A stretch of 64,000 nucleotides of DNA from Propylenella binzhouense (GCF_009866965.1 NZ_SPKJ01000010.1:1-64000), one strand, 5' to 3'; positions 51,115-60,275 are shown, counted from the first letter of the stretch. Notes: generated from the sequence alone by a model not told the origin. Numbers and translations are program-made.

Positions 51115-52311
51115 CTATTCCGCGCTTTTCGGTGCTTGGCTGAGCTCCGCCAGTATCTCGTCCGTATGCTCGCCAAGCAGTGGCGGCGGACGATCAAAGC
51201 TCAGTGGCGCATTCGCGAAGCGCATGGGGCTCACAACCTGTGGCACCTCGTCGCTCAAGGGGTGCTTGAACGTGCGTAGCATCTGTCGGTGCTTGACTTG
51301 TTCGTCGGCGAAGACCCGCGGAACCGTGTTAATCGGCCCGCAGGGGACGTCCGCGTCGCCGAGCGCCGCGATCCAATGGTCGAGCGGCTTTTCCAGAAGC
51401 ACGGCCGAGATGAGCGGATGCAGAATCTCGAGGTTTCGTACGCGCTCGACATTGGTCGCGAAGCGAGGATCTTCGGCCAGCTCGGTACGTTGGATGGCCT
51501 TGGAGAAACGGCGGAACTGCTCATCGTTGCCGACCGCCAGTACAATGTACCCGTCCTTAACCGCGAACACGTCCTGCGGCTGGATGTTCGGATGCTTGTT
51601 TCCCCTACGCGTTGGGGCGTTGCCGGACACCAGGTAGTTCATGGCCTGGTTGGAAAGCGTGGCGACGGCAACGTCCAGCATTCCGAGGTCGATCCACTCG
51701 CCCTGGCGGGTCTCGTAACGTCGCGCCAAAGCGGCGAGGATCGCTATCGTGGCATACATGCCGGTCATGATGTCGATGATCGGCACGCCGATCTTCTGCG
51801 GACCGCCGCCAGGGCAGTCGTCGCGCTCGCCGGTGACGCTCATCAGCCCGCCCATCGCCTGGATCATGAAATCGTAGGCGACTTGGTCCTTGCGCGGCCC
51901 GTCGAGCCCGAAGCCGGTGATCGAGCAGTAGATGAGTCCCGGATTGAGCTCCTTCAGCTCCTCGTAGCCAAGCCCGTAGCGAGGCAACGTGCCAACCTTG
52001 AAATTCTCCAATAGAACGTCGGAGCGCGCGGCGAGTGCGCGTACAAGCTGCACGTCCGTCTCATTGGAGAGATCAATCTCGATCGAGCGCTTCCCTCGGT
52101 TGACCGAAAGAAAGTAACCTGATTCCAGGGTGTCTTTGCCGTTTCGGTCCTTCAAGTAAGGCGGACCCCAGCCACGGGTATCGTCGCCCGCGCCCTTCCG
52201 CTCCCCCTTGATCACATCGGCACCCAGGTCGGCCAAGATCTGGCTCGACCAGGGGCCCGCCATGATGCGGCTCAGGTCGAGCACACGGATATGCGAAAGT
52301 GGACCGCTCAT
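51115..52311 (-). CDS. CaiB/BaiF family (class III) CoA-transferase
   Basis: 398 residues, full length for the family. The start RVLDLSRIMAGPWSSQILADLGADVIK and the catalytic Asp in VAYDFMIQAMGGLMSVTG (near residue 165) are present, with GHWIDLG-type (GEWIDLGMLD) sequence following. It moves CoA between an acyl-CoA donor and a carboxylic acid. It overlaps the GST stop by four bases, so activation by CoA transfer and glutathione chemistry are coupled here. Confidence 0.93.
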   Translation of the reverse strand: MSGPLSHIRVLDLSRIMAGPWSSQILADLGADVIKGERKGAGDDTRGWGPPYLKDRNGKDTLESGYFLSVNRGKRSIEIDLSNETDVQLVRALAARSDVLLENFKVGTLPRYGLGYEELKELNPGLIYCSITGFGLDGPRKDQVAYDFMIQAMGGLMSVTGERDDCPGGGPQKIGVPIIDIMTGMYATIAILAALARRYETRQGEWIDLGMLDVAVATLSNQAMNYLVSGNAPTRRGNKHPNIQPQDVFAVKDGYIVLAVGNDEQFRRFSKAIQRTELAEDPRFATNVERVRNLEILHPLISAVLLEKPLDHWIAALGDADVPCGPINTVPRVFADEQVKHRQMLRTFKHPLSDEVPQVVSPMRFANAPLSFDRPPPLLGEHTDEILAELSQAPKSAE

Positions 52312-52994
52312 CGGCCCACACTGAGGAAATTGACGGGCGAAACGAAGTCGTCGAACGACCCGTTGACAACGAGCGGCGAAAGATCGTCTTCAGGCTCGGT
52401 CCGGACGACGCTCGGTCGCTGCGATACCTGCGCGTGCCATTTGGCAAGCGCGGGGAACGCCTCCCGCCAATGGCTCTTGAGAAAGCGGAAGTCCAGCTGC
52501 CCTATGGCGCAGATGATCGCGATATGCCCGATGCCGAAAGGAATTGCCTCGAGCTCGCTCGCCTCCTGCTCAAGCAGAGCGAAGCTCGCCCGGAGCTTCC
52601 GGTCGAAGGCGGAGGTGATGACCACATAGGGCCCGCCGGGCCGCATCTCCTCGTTACGCCACAATATTTGGATATCGGTCATGCCGTCGCCCAGAGCCTG
52701 CCAGCGCAGTTGACGAAAACGGGGCTGACCCTCCTCGGGAAAAAGACGCAAGCCGGAATGCAGCGTATCGAGATACTCGCAGATGACTCGAGAATCGAAG
52801 AGGGCAGTACCGTCTTCGAGGACGAGTGTCGGGATCTTTCCCAACGGGTTGCCCTTAAGCACCTTCTCGTTCGGGTCGCCGGCATAGACGACTACCGAAC
52901 GCTCACACTCAACCCGGTCGAGGAGCCCGGTTTCGTGCAGCACGATCATGACCTTTCTGACGAAAGGCGAGCGTGGCGACCAATGCAGCCTCAC
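52308..52994 (-). CDS. Glutathione S-transferase family protein
   Basis: 228 residues with the thioredoxin-like N-domain (SPRSPFVRKVMIVLHE; NPLGKIPTLVLEDG; LFDSRVICEYLD with the glutathione-binding Asp-Ser-Arg variant of ES) and an all-helical C-domain. First gene of the minus-strand operon 52,994-50,420. GSTs in aromatic clusters dehalogenate, isomerise or open epoxides; the reaction here is unknown. A good minus-strand promoter lies 66-94 bases upstream. Confidence 0.88.
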   Translation of the reverse strand: MRLHWSPRSPFVRKVMIVLHETGLLDRVECERSVVVYAGDPNEKVLKGNPLGKIPTLVLEDGTALFDSRVICEYLDTLHSGLRLFPEEGQPRFRQLRWQALGDGMTDIQILWRNEEMRPGGPYVVITSAFDRKLRASFALLEQEASELEAIPFGIGHIAIICAIGQLDFRFLKSHWREAFPALAKWHAQVSQRPSVVRTEPEDDLSPLVVNGSFDDFVSPVNFLSVGR

Positions 52995-53059
52995 AGATCA
53001 CGACCCTTCTGGAATTCGCCCATGCCCTCGGGCCCTTGGCTCACTGGTCAACTCTGCCG

Positions 53060-53107
53060 AAGCTAAAGAGCGATCAGAGTAAAGTCAATCGTACAGACAT
53101 TTGGTCT
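53060..53107 (-). promoter_or_regulatory. Probable promoter and inverted repeat of the GST-CaiB-CMD operon
   Basis: Minus-strand TTGACT (53083-53088) and TAGCTT (53060-53065) are 17 bases apart, a good sigma-70 spacing. Just upstream of the -35, AGAC and GTCT (53095-53098 and 53104-53107) form an inverted repeat that could bind a regulator such as the GntR protein encoded 900 bases away. Confidence 0.45.
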
Positions 53108-53139
53108 AAAGCGTCTGAGGGTCGCTGGCGCAGGGCGCC

Positions 53140-53931
53140 TCAACCGAGAAAGTCGAGAAGGTGGCGGTTGACCGTCTCGGGCTGCTCGTAGTTCGGTATG
53201 TGCCCGGCATCCGGGATGATATGCATGACCGCACAGGGGATGGCCTCGCGCAGCCTCGCCATGGAGATGGGCATGTTGCCGTCGTTGGCGCCCGCCATGA
53301 CGAGGGTCGGAACGCCAATCCCCGCCAGTACATCGGTGAAGTCAAAATTCTGCAGGGCTCGCGCGCAAGCGATGTACCCTTCCAGCGACATCCCTGCTGC
53401 TGCATCGCGCGGCTTCCTTGCCCTCCCGGCCTCCCGAAATGCGGGGCTGAACCAGCGTGCAATGGTAAGGTCGGCCAGCCCCGACATGCCGAGCCGGCGC
53501 GCATCAACAATGCGGTCCTCCCAGGTCTTGGCGCCGCCCGGTGCAGTAGCTGACTGACCATCGAGAAACACCAGCTTCTCCACCCTCTCCGGGTGACGCG
53601 AGACGAGATGGAGGCCGGTCGGCACACCCATGGAGAGGCCGACAAAAACGCACGACGGCACCCCGAAGTAGTCCATCAGTGCCAGCAAGTCGCTGCCCAA
53701 CTGGTCGAACGTACAGGGCGCCTGCGGAACGCTGCTCTTTCCATGTCCGCGTTGGTCGTAGCGAAGGATGCGATAGCGACCGCGCAGAGCAGCGACTTGG
53801 GCATCCCAAATAGTGACGTCGGTCAGCATGGAATTGCTGAAAATGATCCAGGGCGCGTCCTGTTTCGGACCGTCGAGTCGGCAGCGAAAGGCCAGCCCGT
53901 CATGTTCAACGAAAATATCCTCGCCGGTCAC
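53140..53931 (-). CDS. Alpha/beta hydrolase, 3-oxoadipate enol-lactonase-like
   Basis: 263 residues, PcaD length. Nucleophile elbow VGLSMGVPTG (Ser near residue 98), catalytic acid in GANDGNMP near residue 215 and His in DAGHIPNYEQPE near residue 244. The overall pattern (YDQRGHGKSSVP, HPERVEKLVFLD) is close to PcaD/PcaL-type enol-lactonases, but not proof of substrate. Transcribed on its own, before the GntR gene region, on the same strand. A second copy of the type is at 3,497. Confidence 0.88.
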   Translation of the reverse strand: MTGEDIFVEHDGLAFRCRLDGPKQDAPWIIFSNSMLTDVTIWDAQVAALRGRYRILRYDQRGHGKSSVPQAPCTFDQLGSDLLALMDYFGVPSCVFVGLSMGVPTGLHLVSRHPERVEKLVFLDGQSATAPGGAKTWEDRIVDARRLGMSGLADLTIARWFSPAFREAGRARKPRDAAAGMSLEGYIACARALQNFDFTDVLAGIGVPTLVMAGANDGNMPISMARLREAIPCAVMHIIPDAGHIPNYEQPETVNRHLLDFLG

Positions 53932-54026
53932 ACCGCCTCCCGCGAAATCGCCTAGGCCGCACTTAGATCAAAAACTCATGCTTGTAGGTTGTTCCGAAGC
54001 AATCAGGACTCCGCTGTTGAAAGCCC

Positions 54027-54770
54027 CTAGCGGAGCTTGATGTCGAAGCGGACGACCTTGCCGTCGTAGATGCCCAGCGCGATCAGCACGGCAGTGCCTT
54101 TCTTGTCCACGGCACGGCGGTAGACATAGGCGACAGGCGCGTTGAGCGGGATGGATAGAGACTCCGCGGTCTCCATGTCCGCAGTGCCGATCGTCAGTGT
54201 CTGAAGGGCATCGACGATCGTGACGCCTTTGACGTCGTTGATCAGCTGCAGCGCCGTCTTCGTCTCGATATCCTTCTGCGTGATCTTGTTGCGCAGACGC
54301 TCGTCGATATAGACGTCCGTGAGAAGGAAGGGCACGTCGTGGCGCCAGTGACGCCGGCGCAGATGCCTGTAGGCCGGCGCGAGCTCGCCGATCATGTAGG
54401 GCACGTCTTCGAGCACGACATTGGGCTCGTCACTGAGCACCTCGATCGTCGCAGAGGTGCTCGGCCGCAGGAGCCCCGACCAGTCGGTGCCCACAGCGCA
54501 CCACAGCTCCTCGCGCGGCCGACGCCGGACGAAAGTGCCCTTTGCGCGAAAACGCTCGATCAGCCCCTCGTCCTCCAGGATGTCGAGCGCCTGCCGGATC
54601 GTCGCGCGCGCCACGCCGCAATCGACGGAAAGCTCCTCCACGGTCGGGGTCTGCTTGCCGACGGGCCACTGACCGGAATCGATGCGCTGCCGGAATAGTG
54701 TCGCCAGCTGGATGTAGCGCGATACCGCGCTGCGACTGAAGTCGAGCGCCTTTCGCTGCGGAATGCTCAT
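54027..54770 (-). CDS. GntR-family transcriptional regulator (HutC/UTRA type)
   Basis: 247 residues. The winged-helix GntR domain covers residues 15-80 (VGKQTPTVEELSVDCGVARATIRQALDILEDEGLIERFRAKGTFV), and a UTRA ligand-binding domain follows to the C-terminus (YRHLRRRHWRHDVPFLLTDVYID). It is the only transcription factor in the window. It is encoded inside the second catabolic island and is the natural candidate to bind the repeats near 55,816, 58,107, 60,249 and 53,095, with a pathway acid or CoA ester as ligand. Confidence 0.93.
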   Translation of the reverse strand: MSIPQRKALDFSRSAVSRYIQLATLFRQRIDSGQWPVGKQTPTVEELSVDCGVARATIRQALDILEDEGLIERFRAKGTFVRRRPREELWCAVGTDWSGLLRPSTSATIEVLSDEPNVVLEDVPYMIGELAPAYRHLRRRHWRHDVPFLLTDVYIDERLRNKITQKDIETKTALQLINDVKGVTIVDALQTLTIGTADMETAESLSIPLNAPVAYVYRRAVDKKGTAVLIALGIYDGKVVRFDIKLR

Positions 54771-54975
54771 CTGTTCAAACGGCCCTCTATTTTGCGTAGA
54801 CTGCTCGTCGGCACACTGCGACTCAAATACGGTCTGCCACTCACGCTTGCATCATCGCCTTGACGTCGACGCTTAGTGCTTGTGGGAATGCACAAACTCA
54901 ACACGGCAATGCCAAAGACGGGTAGGGAACGGGCTACGCACCCAGAACACTTTTACCAAGCACAGTGGACCGGCG

Positions 54976-55737
54976 CTACCAACCGCGGAAAACCGGCGCT
55001 CGTTTCTCCACCGCCGCGCGGATCGCCTCACGCGCATCTTCGGTTGCCATGAGCTTGGTGCTGAACTGCTGCTCTAGCTCATAGCCTTCGTCTACCTGCA
55101 TGAACTCCACCCGATTGAGCGCTTCTTTGCCTAGCCGAAGGCCGAGCGGTGCCTTTTTCGCGATGACAGAGGCCAGTTCCTCGGCAGTTCCGCTCAGCCT
55201 ATCGCCCGGCACAACCTGCTGCACGAATCCGAGGCGGTAGGCCTCTGCGGCATCAATCGGCTGTCCTGTGAAGAACATGCGCCGCAGTAGGCCCTGAGGC
55301 AGGTGGCGGCCCATGTGAGCCGTGCCGCCGCATCGGCCGACATTGATTTCCGGAAGACCGAAGGTTGCCTTTTCCGCGGCGATGCGAACGTCACAGACCG
55401 AGGCCAGCACGCACCCCGCGCCGAGCGCGGGGCCGTTCACCGCCGCGATGACCGGCATCGCCGCGCCGCGAACTGCGGCGAACATGTGCCGCACAATCTT
55501 GGCGCGCGCTGCATCGTCCTCGACCCTCGCGCCCAGAAATTCATTCAAGTCGAGCCCGGCGCAGAAGGCGCGATTCCCCGCGCCGGTGAGAACAACGACG
55601 TTGACGTCTGTCCAATCTTCCATGCCGGCGAACAGGTGGCCGATCTCCTCATAGAGCTTGATGGTGAGCGCGTTGACCGGCGGCCTGTCGATGGTGATCC
55701 AAGCGATTCCATTCGCCCTTTCGACGTTCAGCGTCAT
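54976..55737 (-). CDS. Enoyl-CoA hydratase/isomerase family protein
   Basis: 253 residues from the ATG at 55,737; a TTG nine bases earlier is an alternative. Crotonase fold with the oxyanion segments RAFCAGLDLNEF near residue 60 and NGPALGAGCVLAS near residue 105; the usual Glu of hydratases in GLPEINVGRCGG is present near residue 132. The first ten residues read MTLNVERANG. It is divergent from the FadB-like gene across a 218-bp region carrying a perfect inverted repeat and tandem repeats. Confidence 0.92.
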   Translation of the reverse strand: MTLNVERANGIAWITIDRPPVNALTIKLYEEIGHLFAGMEDWTDVNVVVLTGAGNRAFCAGLDLNEFLGARVEDDAARAKIVRHMFAAVRGAAMPVIAAVNGPALGAGCVLASVCDVRIAAEKATFGLPEINVGRCGGTAHMGRHLPQGLLRRMFFTGQPIDAAEAYRLGFVQQVVPGDRLSGTAEELASVIAKKAPLGLRLGKEALNRVEFMQVDEGYELEQQFSTKLMATEDAREAIRAAVEKRAPVFRGW

Positions 55738-55815
55738 CGGCTCCAATCCAAGCTCTTGTCATCGTAGCGTTCCCTGTTCCCAGGGAGCAGCGGAATGCGT
55801 ACCGACAATATGGAC

Positions 55816-55843
55816 CGCTATAGAATAAAAAGCTAGTTCTATA
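55816..55843. promoter_or_regulatory. Operator-like element with perfect inverted repeat
   Basis: TATAGAA (55819-55825) and TTCTATA (55837-55843) form a perfect 7-bp inverted repeat around TAAAAAGCTAG. The string CGCTATA-(2 bases)-ATAAAAAGCTAG (55816-55836) recurs at 58107-58129 with two more bases between the halves, and the inner part recurs reversed at 60258-60267. It lies in the divergent gap between the crotonase and FadB-like genes and could control both. Confidence 0.6.
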
Positions 55844-55885
55844 TATGATAGGCTGCTGACATTCTCCGCGCCGGGATCTGGCTCC

Positions 55886-55937
55886 CCTCCACAACGACCC
55901 TCCACAACGACCCTCCACAACGACCCTCCACAACGAA
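55886..55937 (+). repeat. Four tandem copies of a 13-bp repeat in the leader of the FadB-like gene
   Basis: The unit CCTCCACAACGAC is repeated at 55886-55898, 55899-55911, 55912-55924 and, with the last base changed, 55925-55937. The array ends 18 bases before the ATG of the FadB-like gene. Because 13 is not a multiple of three, copy change would shift any frame through it and change the leader length. Confidence 0.9.
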
Positions 55938-55955
55938 AAGAGATCCGGACTGGAC

Positions 55956-58028
55956 ATGACGACCGATTCCTGGGAGTTCGTGCGCCTGAAGTTCCGACCT
56001 GTAGGCGAGCGGCGGATCGCTCTCCTCACAATAGACCGCCCACCGGTCAATGCCGGTTCGGTCGGGGTTCGCCGCGATCTGCTCGCGGCATTGTCGTCGC
56101 TTGACGCAGACAAAGACCTTGCGGGTGTCGTGCTTAGCGGCGCAAATGGCAATTTCCTAGCTGGCTCCGACATCCGAGAGTTTGACGCTGCTCCGCAGGA
56201 ACCGCATTTGCCGGAAGTGATCGCCCTTGTCGAACGGCTACCGGTGCCGGTGGTCGCAGTGATCGAAGGGGCGGCACTTGGGGGCGGCTACGAGTTGGCA
56301 CTTGGCTGCGATTACAGACTGGCGGGGCCGAACGCGGTCGTCGGGCTGCCGGAGGTGACGCTCGGCCTTATCCCGGGAGCGGGCGGCACGTTCAAGCTCC
56401 CTCGTCTCGTTGGGGTCGCGGCGGCGATAAGACTTGTCACGTCGGGTTGCCGCCTCAAGGCGGAGGAAGCCGCTCGGCTTGGTATGGTCGACGCCGTCAA
56501 GGCGGGTAACTTAATCAAGGCTGCCGAAAGCCTGATCGTAGGCGGGCTGCAGAAGCGTGTTCTCCGCGATTTCCCTTTGCAGAGCGGTGACAACGCCGAC
56601 ATTGCTGCCGCCCAGGAGGCGGCGCTCCGCAGCGCTTCAGGTTCGGTCGCCGTCAGCGAAGCGATCGAAGCGGTGAAAGCTTCAGCCACTGCGGACGCCG
56701 AGACGGCGCTTGCCGCTGAGCGCGAAGCATCGCTCCGACTGAGGCGCGGTCCGCAATCGCAAGCGCTCAGGCATCTCTTCCTGGCAGAGCGCGTCGCGGC
56801 TCGCCCACCGGAAGGCGCGACCGCCGGCACAATCTCCAAAGTGGGAATCGCCGGCGCCGGCCGCATGGGGGTGGGCATCGCCCTCGCCTTCGCCAGCCTC
56901 GGATTCGAAGTGCGGCTCGCCGAGCAGAGTACCGAGGTACTTGCGGCCGCTGAAAAGTCACTCGCCGATGGCGCCGAGCAGATGGCCAAGCGCGGCCGCG
57001 CGAAATCGGCCGGTGCTGTCACCGACCGCATATCCGCCGGCCCGCTTACAGATATGGCCGACTGCGACCTTGTGGTGGAGGCGATTACCGAGGACATGGA
57101 CGCCAAGATCGCGCTCTTCGCCGACCTTGCGAGAACCGTCCCAAGCACGACCATCCTCGCAAGCAACACCTCGTATCTCGACATCGACCAAATCGCCGCC
57201 GCAGTTCCCTCCCACCCGGAGCGCGTGGCGGGGCTGCACTTCTTCAACCCCGCCCACATCATGCGCCTGGTTGAGGTCGTGCAGGCGGAGAAGACGTCCG
57301 TGGACGTGCTCGCGACGCTTCTCGCCGTCTGCCGCAGGCTCGGCAAGGTGCCCGTCGTCGCGCGGGTCGGCGAAGGCTTCATCGGCAACCGCATCTTCAA
57401 CGCCTACCGCACGCAAGCGGAGTTCCTGCTGGAGGAAGGCGCCTATCCGGAGGATATCGACCGGGCCATGACCGATTTCGGCATGGCGATGGGCCCCTTC
57501 GCGGTGTTCGACCTCGCGGGGCTCGACGTCGCCTGGGCCATGCGCAAACGCCTGGCGTCGACGCGCCGACGCGACGCCCGTTACGTCACCATCCCCGACA
57601 TGCTGTGCGAGGAAGGACGGTTCGGACGTAAGATCGGCAAGGGCTGGTACGATTATGCCAGCGGCGGTGCGATGCCGGATCCGCGTGTCCGCGAGATGAT
57701 CAATGCCGCCTCGCAGGCAAAGGGCATCGAGCGGCAACCGATCCCACCTGACACGATCCGCGCGCGCCTGCTCGCAGCAATGATCAACGAAGCGGCCTTG
57801 GTGCTTGCTGAAGGAATCGCTGCTCGTTCTTCCGACGTCGATCTGGTGCTCGTGAACGGCTATGGTTTTCCGGCACTCAAAGGCGGATTGCTGCATTGGG
57901 CCGCGCGGCAGCCGCGCGAGGATCTGCTCGCATCGATTGCGCAGATGGCAAAGGCAAGCGGCCCCGGTGTCCGCGTCGCACCCAATCTGGAGGAGGTGCT
58001 CCACCAAGCCACCTGCTCTGAACTATGA
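55956..58028 (+). CDS. Bifunctional enoyl-CoA hydratase / 3-hydroxyacyl-CoA dehydrogenase (FadB/FadJ-like)
   Basis: 690 residues. An N-terminal crotonase domain (residues 1-190; oxyanion segments GNFLAGSDIREF and EGAALGGGYELALG, catalytic Glu region GLPEVTLGLIPGAGG) is joined by a linker to a 3-hydroxyacyl-CoA dehydrogenase: NAD site VGIAGAGRMG near residue 296, the catalytic His in GLHFFNPAHIMRLVEVV near residue 430, and the C-terminal domain to the end. It performs two successive beta-oxidation-like steps on a CoA thioester. Tandem repeats and an operator-like element lie in its leader. Divergent from the GntR-side genes. Confidence 0.93.
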   Translation: MTTDSWEFVRLKFRPVGERRIALLTIDRPPVNAGSVGVRRDLLAALSSLDADKDLAGVVLSGANGNFLAGSDIREFDAAPQEPHLPEVIALVERLPVPVVAVIEGAALGGGYELALGCDYRLAGPNAVVGLPEVTLGLIPGAGGTFKLPRLVGVAAAIRLVTSGCRLKAEEAARLGMVDAVKAGNLIKAAESLIVGGLQKRVLRDFPLQSGDNADIAAAQEAALRSASGSVAVSEAIEAVKASATADAETALAAEREASLRLRRGPQSQALRHLFLAERVAARPPEGATAGTISKVGIAGAGRMGVGIALAFASLGFEVRLAEQSTEVLAAAEKSLADGAEQMAKRGRAKSAGAVTDRISAGPLTDMADCDLVVEAITEDMDAKIALFADLARTVPSTTILASNTSYLDIDQIAAAVPSHPERVAGLHFFNPAHIMRLVEVVQAEKTSVDVLATLLAVCRRLGKVPVVARVGEGFIGNRIFNAYRTQAEFLLEEGAYPEDIDRAMTDFGMAMGPFAVFDLAGLDVAWAMRKRLASTRRRDARYVTIPDMLCEEGRFGRKIGKGWYDYASGGAMPDPRVREMINAASQAKGIERQPIPPDTIRARLLAAMINEAALVLAEGIAARSSDVDLVLVNGYGFPALKGGLLHWAARQPREDLLASIAQMAKASGPGVRVAPNLEEVLHQATCSEL

Positions 58029-58106
58029 CCGCCTGCCTACTTTGACGAAGCGTGGGATGTCTCTTTCGTGCTGCGGAGCCCGTCGCTCTCGCCGATCACG
58101 CTCTTG

Positions 58107-58129
58107 CGCTATATCGTATAAAAAGCTAG
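58107..58129 (+). promoter_or_regulatory. ATAAAAAGCTAG element upstream of the second GST gene
   Basis: CGCTATA-TCGT-ATAAAAAGCTAG matches the element at 55816-55836 except for two extra bases between its halves. It lies 105 bases before the ATG at 58,235 and just upstream of a TTGACT at 58142-58147, a possible -35. Confidence 0.55.
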
Positions 58130-58234
58130 ACAAACGATCTTTTGACTGCTACGGACCATCGGACGCTAGGCTGGACACGTGCTGACACCGACAGTTGGAG
58201 CGAAGGTTGTAGCGCTTGCAGAACTGGATTAGCT

Positions 58235-59053
58235 ATGGCCGAGCTCGTCCTCTATGGTGCACCGCAATCCACCTGCTCGCAGCGCGTTCGCTTCGCGCTG
58301 AACGCCAAGGCTTTACCCTTCGAGGAGTTGCAGCTTGACCTCGGCAGGGGCGACCAACTGACCCCGGATTACCTGAAGATCAATCCAAACGCCGTGGTTC
58401 CTACACTGGTTCACAACGGTGAGCCGATCGTCGACTCCGCCGTCATCCTGGAATATCTCGACGAAATCTCTCCGGAGCCGGTTTGCTTTACACCGCCGGA
58501 TGCACTTGGAAGAGCGCGCATGCGTTCTCTCATGCGCTTCATCGACGAGGTGCCCAGCTCGGCAGTGCGTATTCCTTCGTACAACCTTGCCTTCCTCCCG
58601 CGTTTTCAGGCCATGACCGAAGAGGAGTTCCTCGCCGAGGCAAATTCGAAGCCACTCCGCAAGGAATTCCTGCTGAAAATGGGCCGCACGGGCTTCCCCA
58701 AGCCGGAGATGGACTCTGCGCTCGACCGCCTCTTTCGTGCGGTGAAACGGATGGACGAGGCGATCACGGGAAGCGGAGGCCCGTGGATGATGGGCAGCGT
58801 CATCACACTCGCTGACATCGCGATGATGCCGAGCGTCGTGCGCATGGAAGACATCAATCTTGACTATCTATGGGACGGACGGCCGAACATCCCGTGCTGG
58901 CTTGACCTGATCCGCACGCATCCGGCCTTCGAGCCAACCTACTATTTCGGTTCGCTTTTGACAGAGAAATACTCGCATTTGGCGGAGATGAAGAGGACCA
59001 AGAGCGGTAGGTCGGAGTTAGAGCGGATCAGCGGCTCTGCCGAGGGTCGGTGA
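58235..59053 (+). CDS. Glutathione S-transferase family protein
   Basis: 272 residues from the ATG at 58,235; earlier in-frame starts add a Cys-rich unlikely stretch. Thioredoxin-like N-domain LVLYGAPQSTCSQRVRFAL with the serine/cysteine active-site region, NPNAVVPTLVHNG and the glutathione motif IVDSAVILEYLDE. The helical C-domain carries DIAMMPSVVRM. Distant from the GST at 52,308. A role in reductive dehalogenation or isomerisation in the same aromatic route is possible, not shown. Confidence 0.88.
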   Translation: MAELVLYGAPQSTCSQRVRFALNAKALPFEELQLDLGRGDQLTPDYLKINPNAVVPTLVHNGEPIVDSAVILEYLDEISPEPVCFTPPDALGRARMRSLMRFIDEVPSSAVRIPSYNLAFLPRFQAMTEEEFLAEANSKPLRKEFLLKMGRTGFPKPEMDSALDRLFRAVKRMDEAITGSGGPWMMGSVITLADIAMMPSVVRMEDINLDYLWDGRPNIPCWLDLIRTHPAFEPTYYFGSLLTEKYSHLAEMKRTKSGRSELERISGSAEGR

Positions 59054-59131
59054 AAGTTTACAGGCAATCGGGCCCGCTATTGCGATAGCCGTCCTCACAG
59101 GACTCTTCGGCGCCGGCTTCAGGGGGCAGCG

Positions 59132-60067
59132 CTATTGGGGGATTATGACCTGGCGAGCGCTGCCGCCGGCCTTCTGCCGGTCCCATGCCTCTCGTATGTC
59201 GCAAAGCGGCAGGCATTGTGTAGGCAGCACAAGCTCGCCGGCTGAAGCCAGATTGCAAAGCGCCTGATACGCCGCCGCCTGCTCGGCATGAGGAGCACGG
59301 TAGTAGGCGAAGCCCATCAGATCGATCGAGTTACGGAGCACCGATTGAACGGGCAGCCTGATGCTCGTTCCTGCGCGGGCGCCGATTTGCACGATCCGTC
59401 CGCCGATTCCCATCAGCGGAAGGCAGGCTTCGCAGGGGGCTCCGTTGAGGTAGTCAACGACGATATCGATATCCCGGCCTGCTGCCTGCTGAAAGGCGCG
59501 CGTAAGATCGCTTCCGCCGGAGATATCGACAGTCGCGTCCGCGCCGAGCATTCGCGCCGTCTCCAATGCTTCCGGACTACGGCCTACAGCGACGATTCTC
59601 CCCGCTCCAAGACGTCTCGCGGCTGCGACTGCGATCAGCCCGCTTGTGCCCGTCGCTCCGAGGACGAGGACCGTTTCCCCGGGGCGGATCTTCGCCCTCC
59701 ATGACAAAGGAAGCCAAGCCGCGAGGCCCGCATTCCCTATCGCGGCGGCAAGATCATCGCGAACGCCGCTGGGAACGGGCAGGCCGAACTCAGGCCGAAC
59801 GATCGTCCTCTCGGCCATGGAGCCGAAAGGCGACACGATCGCCATGGCGTTGAAGAATTGCTTCTTTCCGTCTTTGGTCTGCCCGACACATTCCATCCCC
59901 AGCACGAAGGGATAGGTTTTTGGGCTCAAGTAGTGCCGACCTTCGGCGACGGCGATGTCCAGATTCGTCAATGCGGCCGCACAGACTTGCACCGTCTCTC
60001 CAGACGTTGGATCGGGAAAGTCGCCGTATTCGGGGGTCTTGGACTCGCCGATCAGAGCAGCTTTCAT
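59132..60067 (-). CDS. Zinc-independent MDR oxidoreductase (quinone oxidoreductase-like)
   Basis: 311 residues of the medium-chain dehydrogenase/reductase family. The catalytic GroES-like domain lacks the zinc Cys/His set; the NADPH-binding Rossmann motif is VLVLGATGTSGLIAV near residue 133, as in zeta-crystallin/quinone oxidoreductases that reduce enones. It would reduce a double bond or quinone in the pathway. Divergent from the hydrolase at 60,351, sharing a 283-bp upstream region with the GCTAG-type element. Confidence 0.88.
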   Translation of the reverse strand: MKAALIGESKTPEYGDFPDPTSGETVQVCAAALTNLDIAVAEGRHYLSPKTYPFVLGMECVGQTKDGKKQFFNAMAIVSPFGSMAERTIVRPEFGLPVPSGVRDDLAAAIGNAGLAAWLPLSWRAKIRPGETVLVLGATGTSGLIAVAAARRLGAGRIVAVGRSPEALETARMLGADATVDISGGSDLTRAFQQAAGRDIDIVVDYLNGAPCEACLPLMGIGGRIVQIGARAGTSIRLPVQSVLRNSIDLMGFAYYRAPHAEQAAAYQALCNLASAGELVLPTQCLPLCDIREAWDRQKAGGSARQVIIPQ

Positions 60068-60248
60068 GGTGCGCCTTTCGTCTTGATTTCATAAGCGTCA
60101 AAAAGTCAGATGATGAGATGACACTCTGGTCGCCCTGAGGGGATAAGGCGGGACCGCGCTATCGCTTCGCGCAAGCTGAAAATGCGGACGATGCGCCGCA
60201 GGTTCGAAGGGCTTGCCGCACTCACATCTACCCCGTATAGGCCATTAG

Positions 60249-60275
60249 GTCAATCTTCTAGCTTTTACCCTTGAC
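60249..60275. promoter_or_regulatory. CTAGCTTTTA element flanked by an inverted repeat
   Basis: CTAGCTTTTA (60258-60267), the reverse complement of the AAAAGCTAG core at 55,826 and 58,119 (one A shorter), is flanked by GTCAA (60249-60253) and TTGAC (60271-60275). It sits in the divergent gap of the MDR and hydrolase genes, directly against the hydrolase promoter. Confidence 0.5.
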
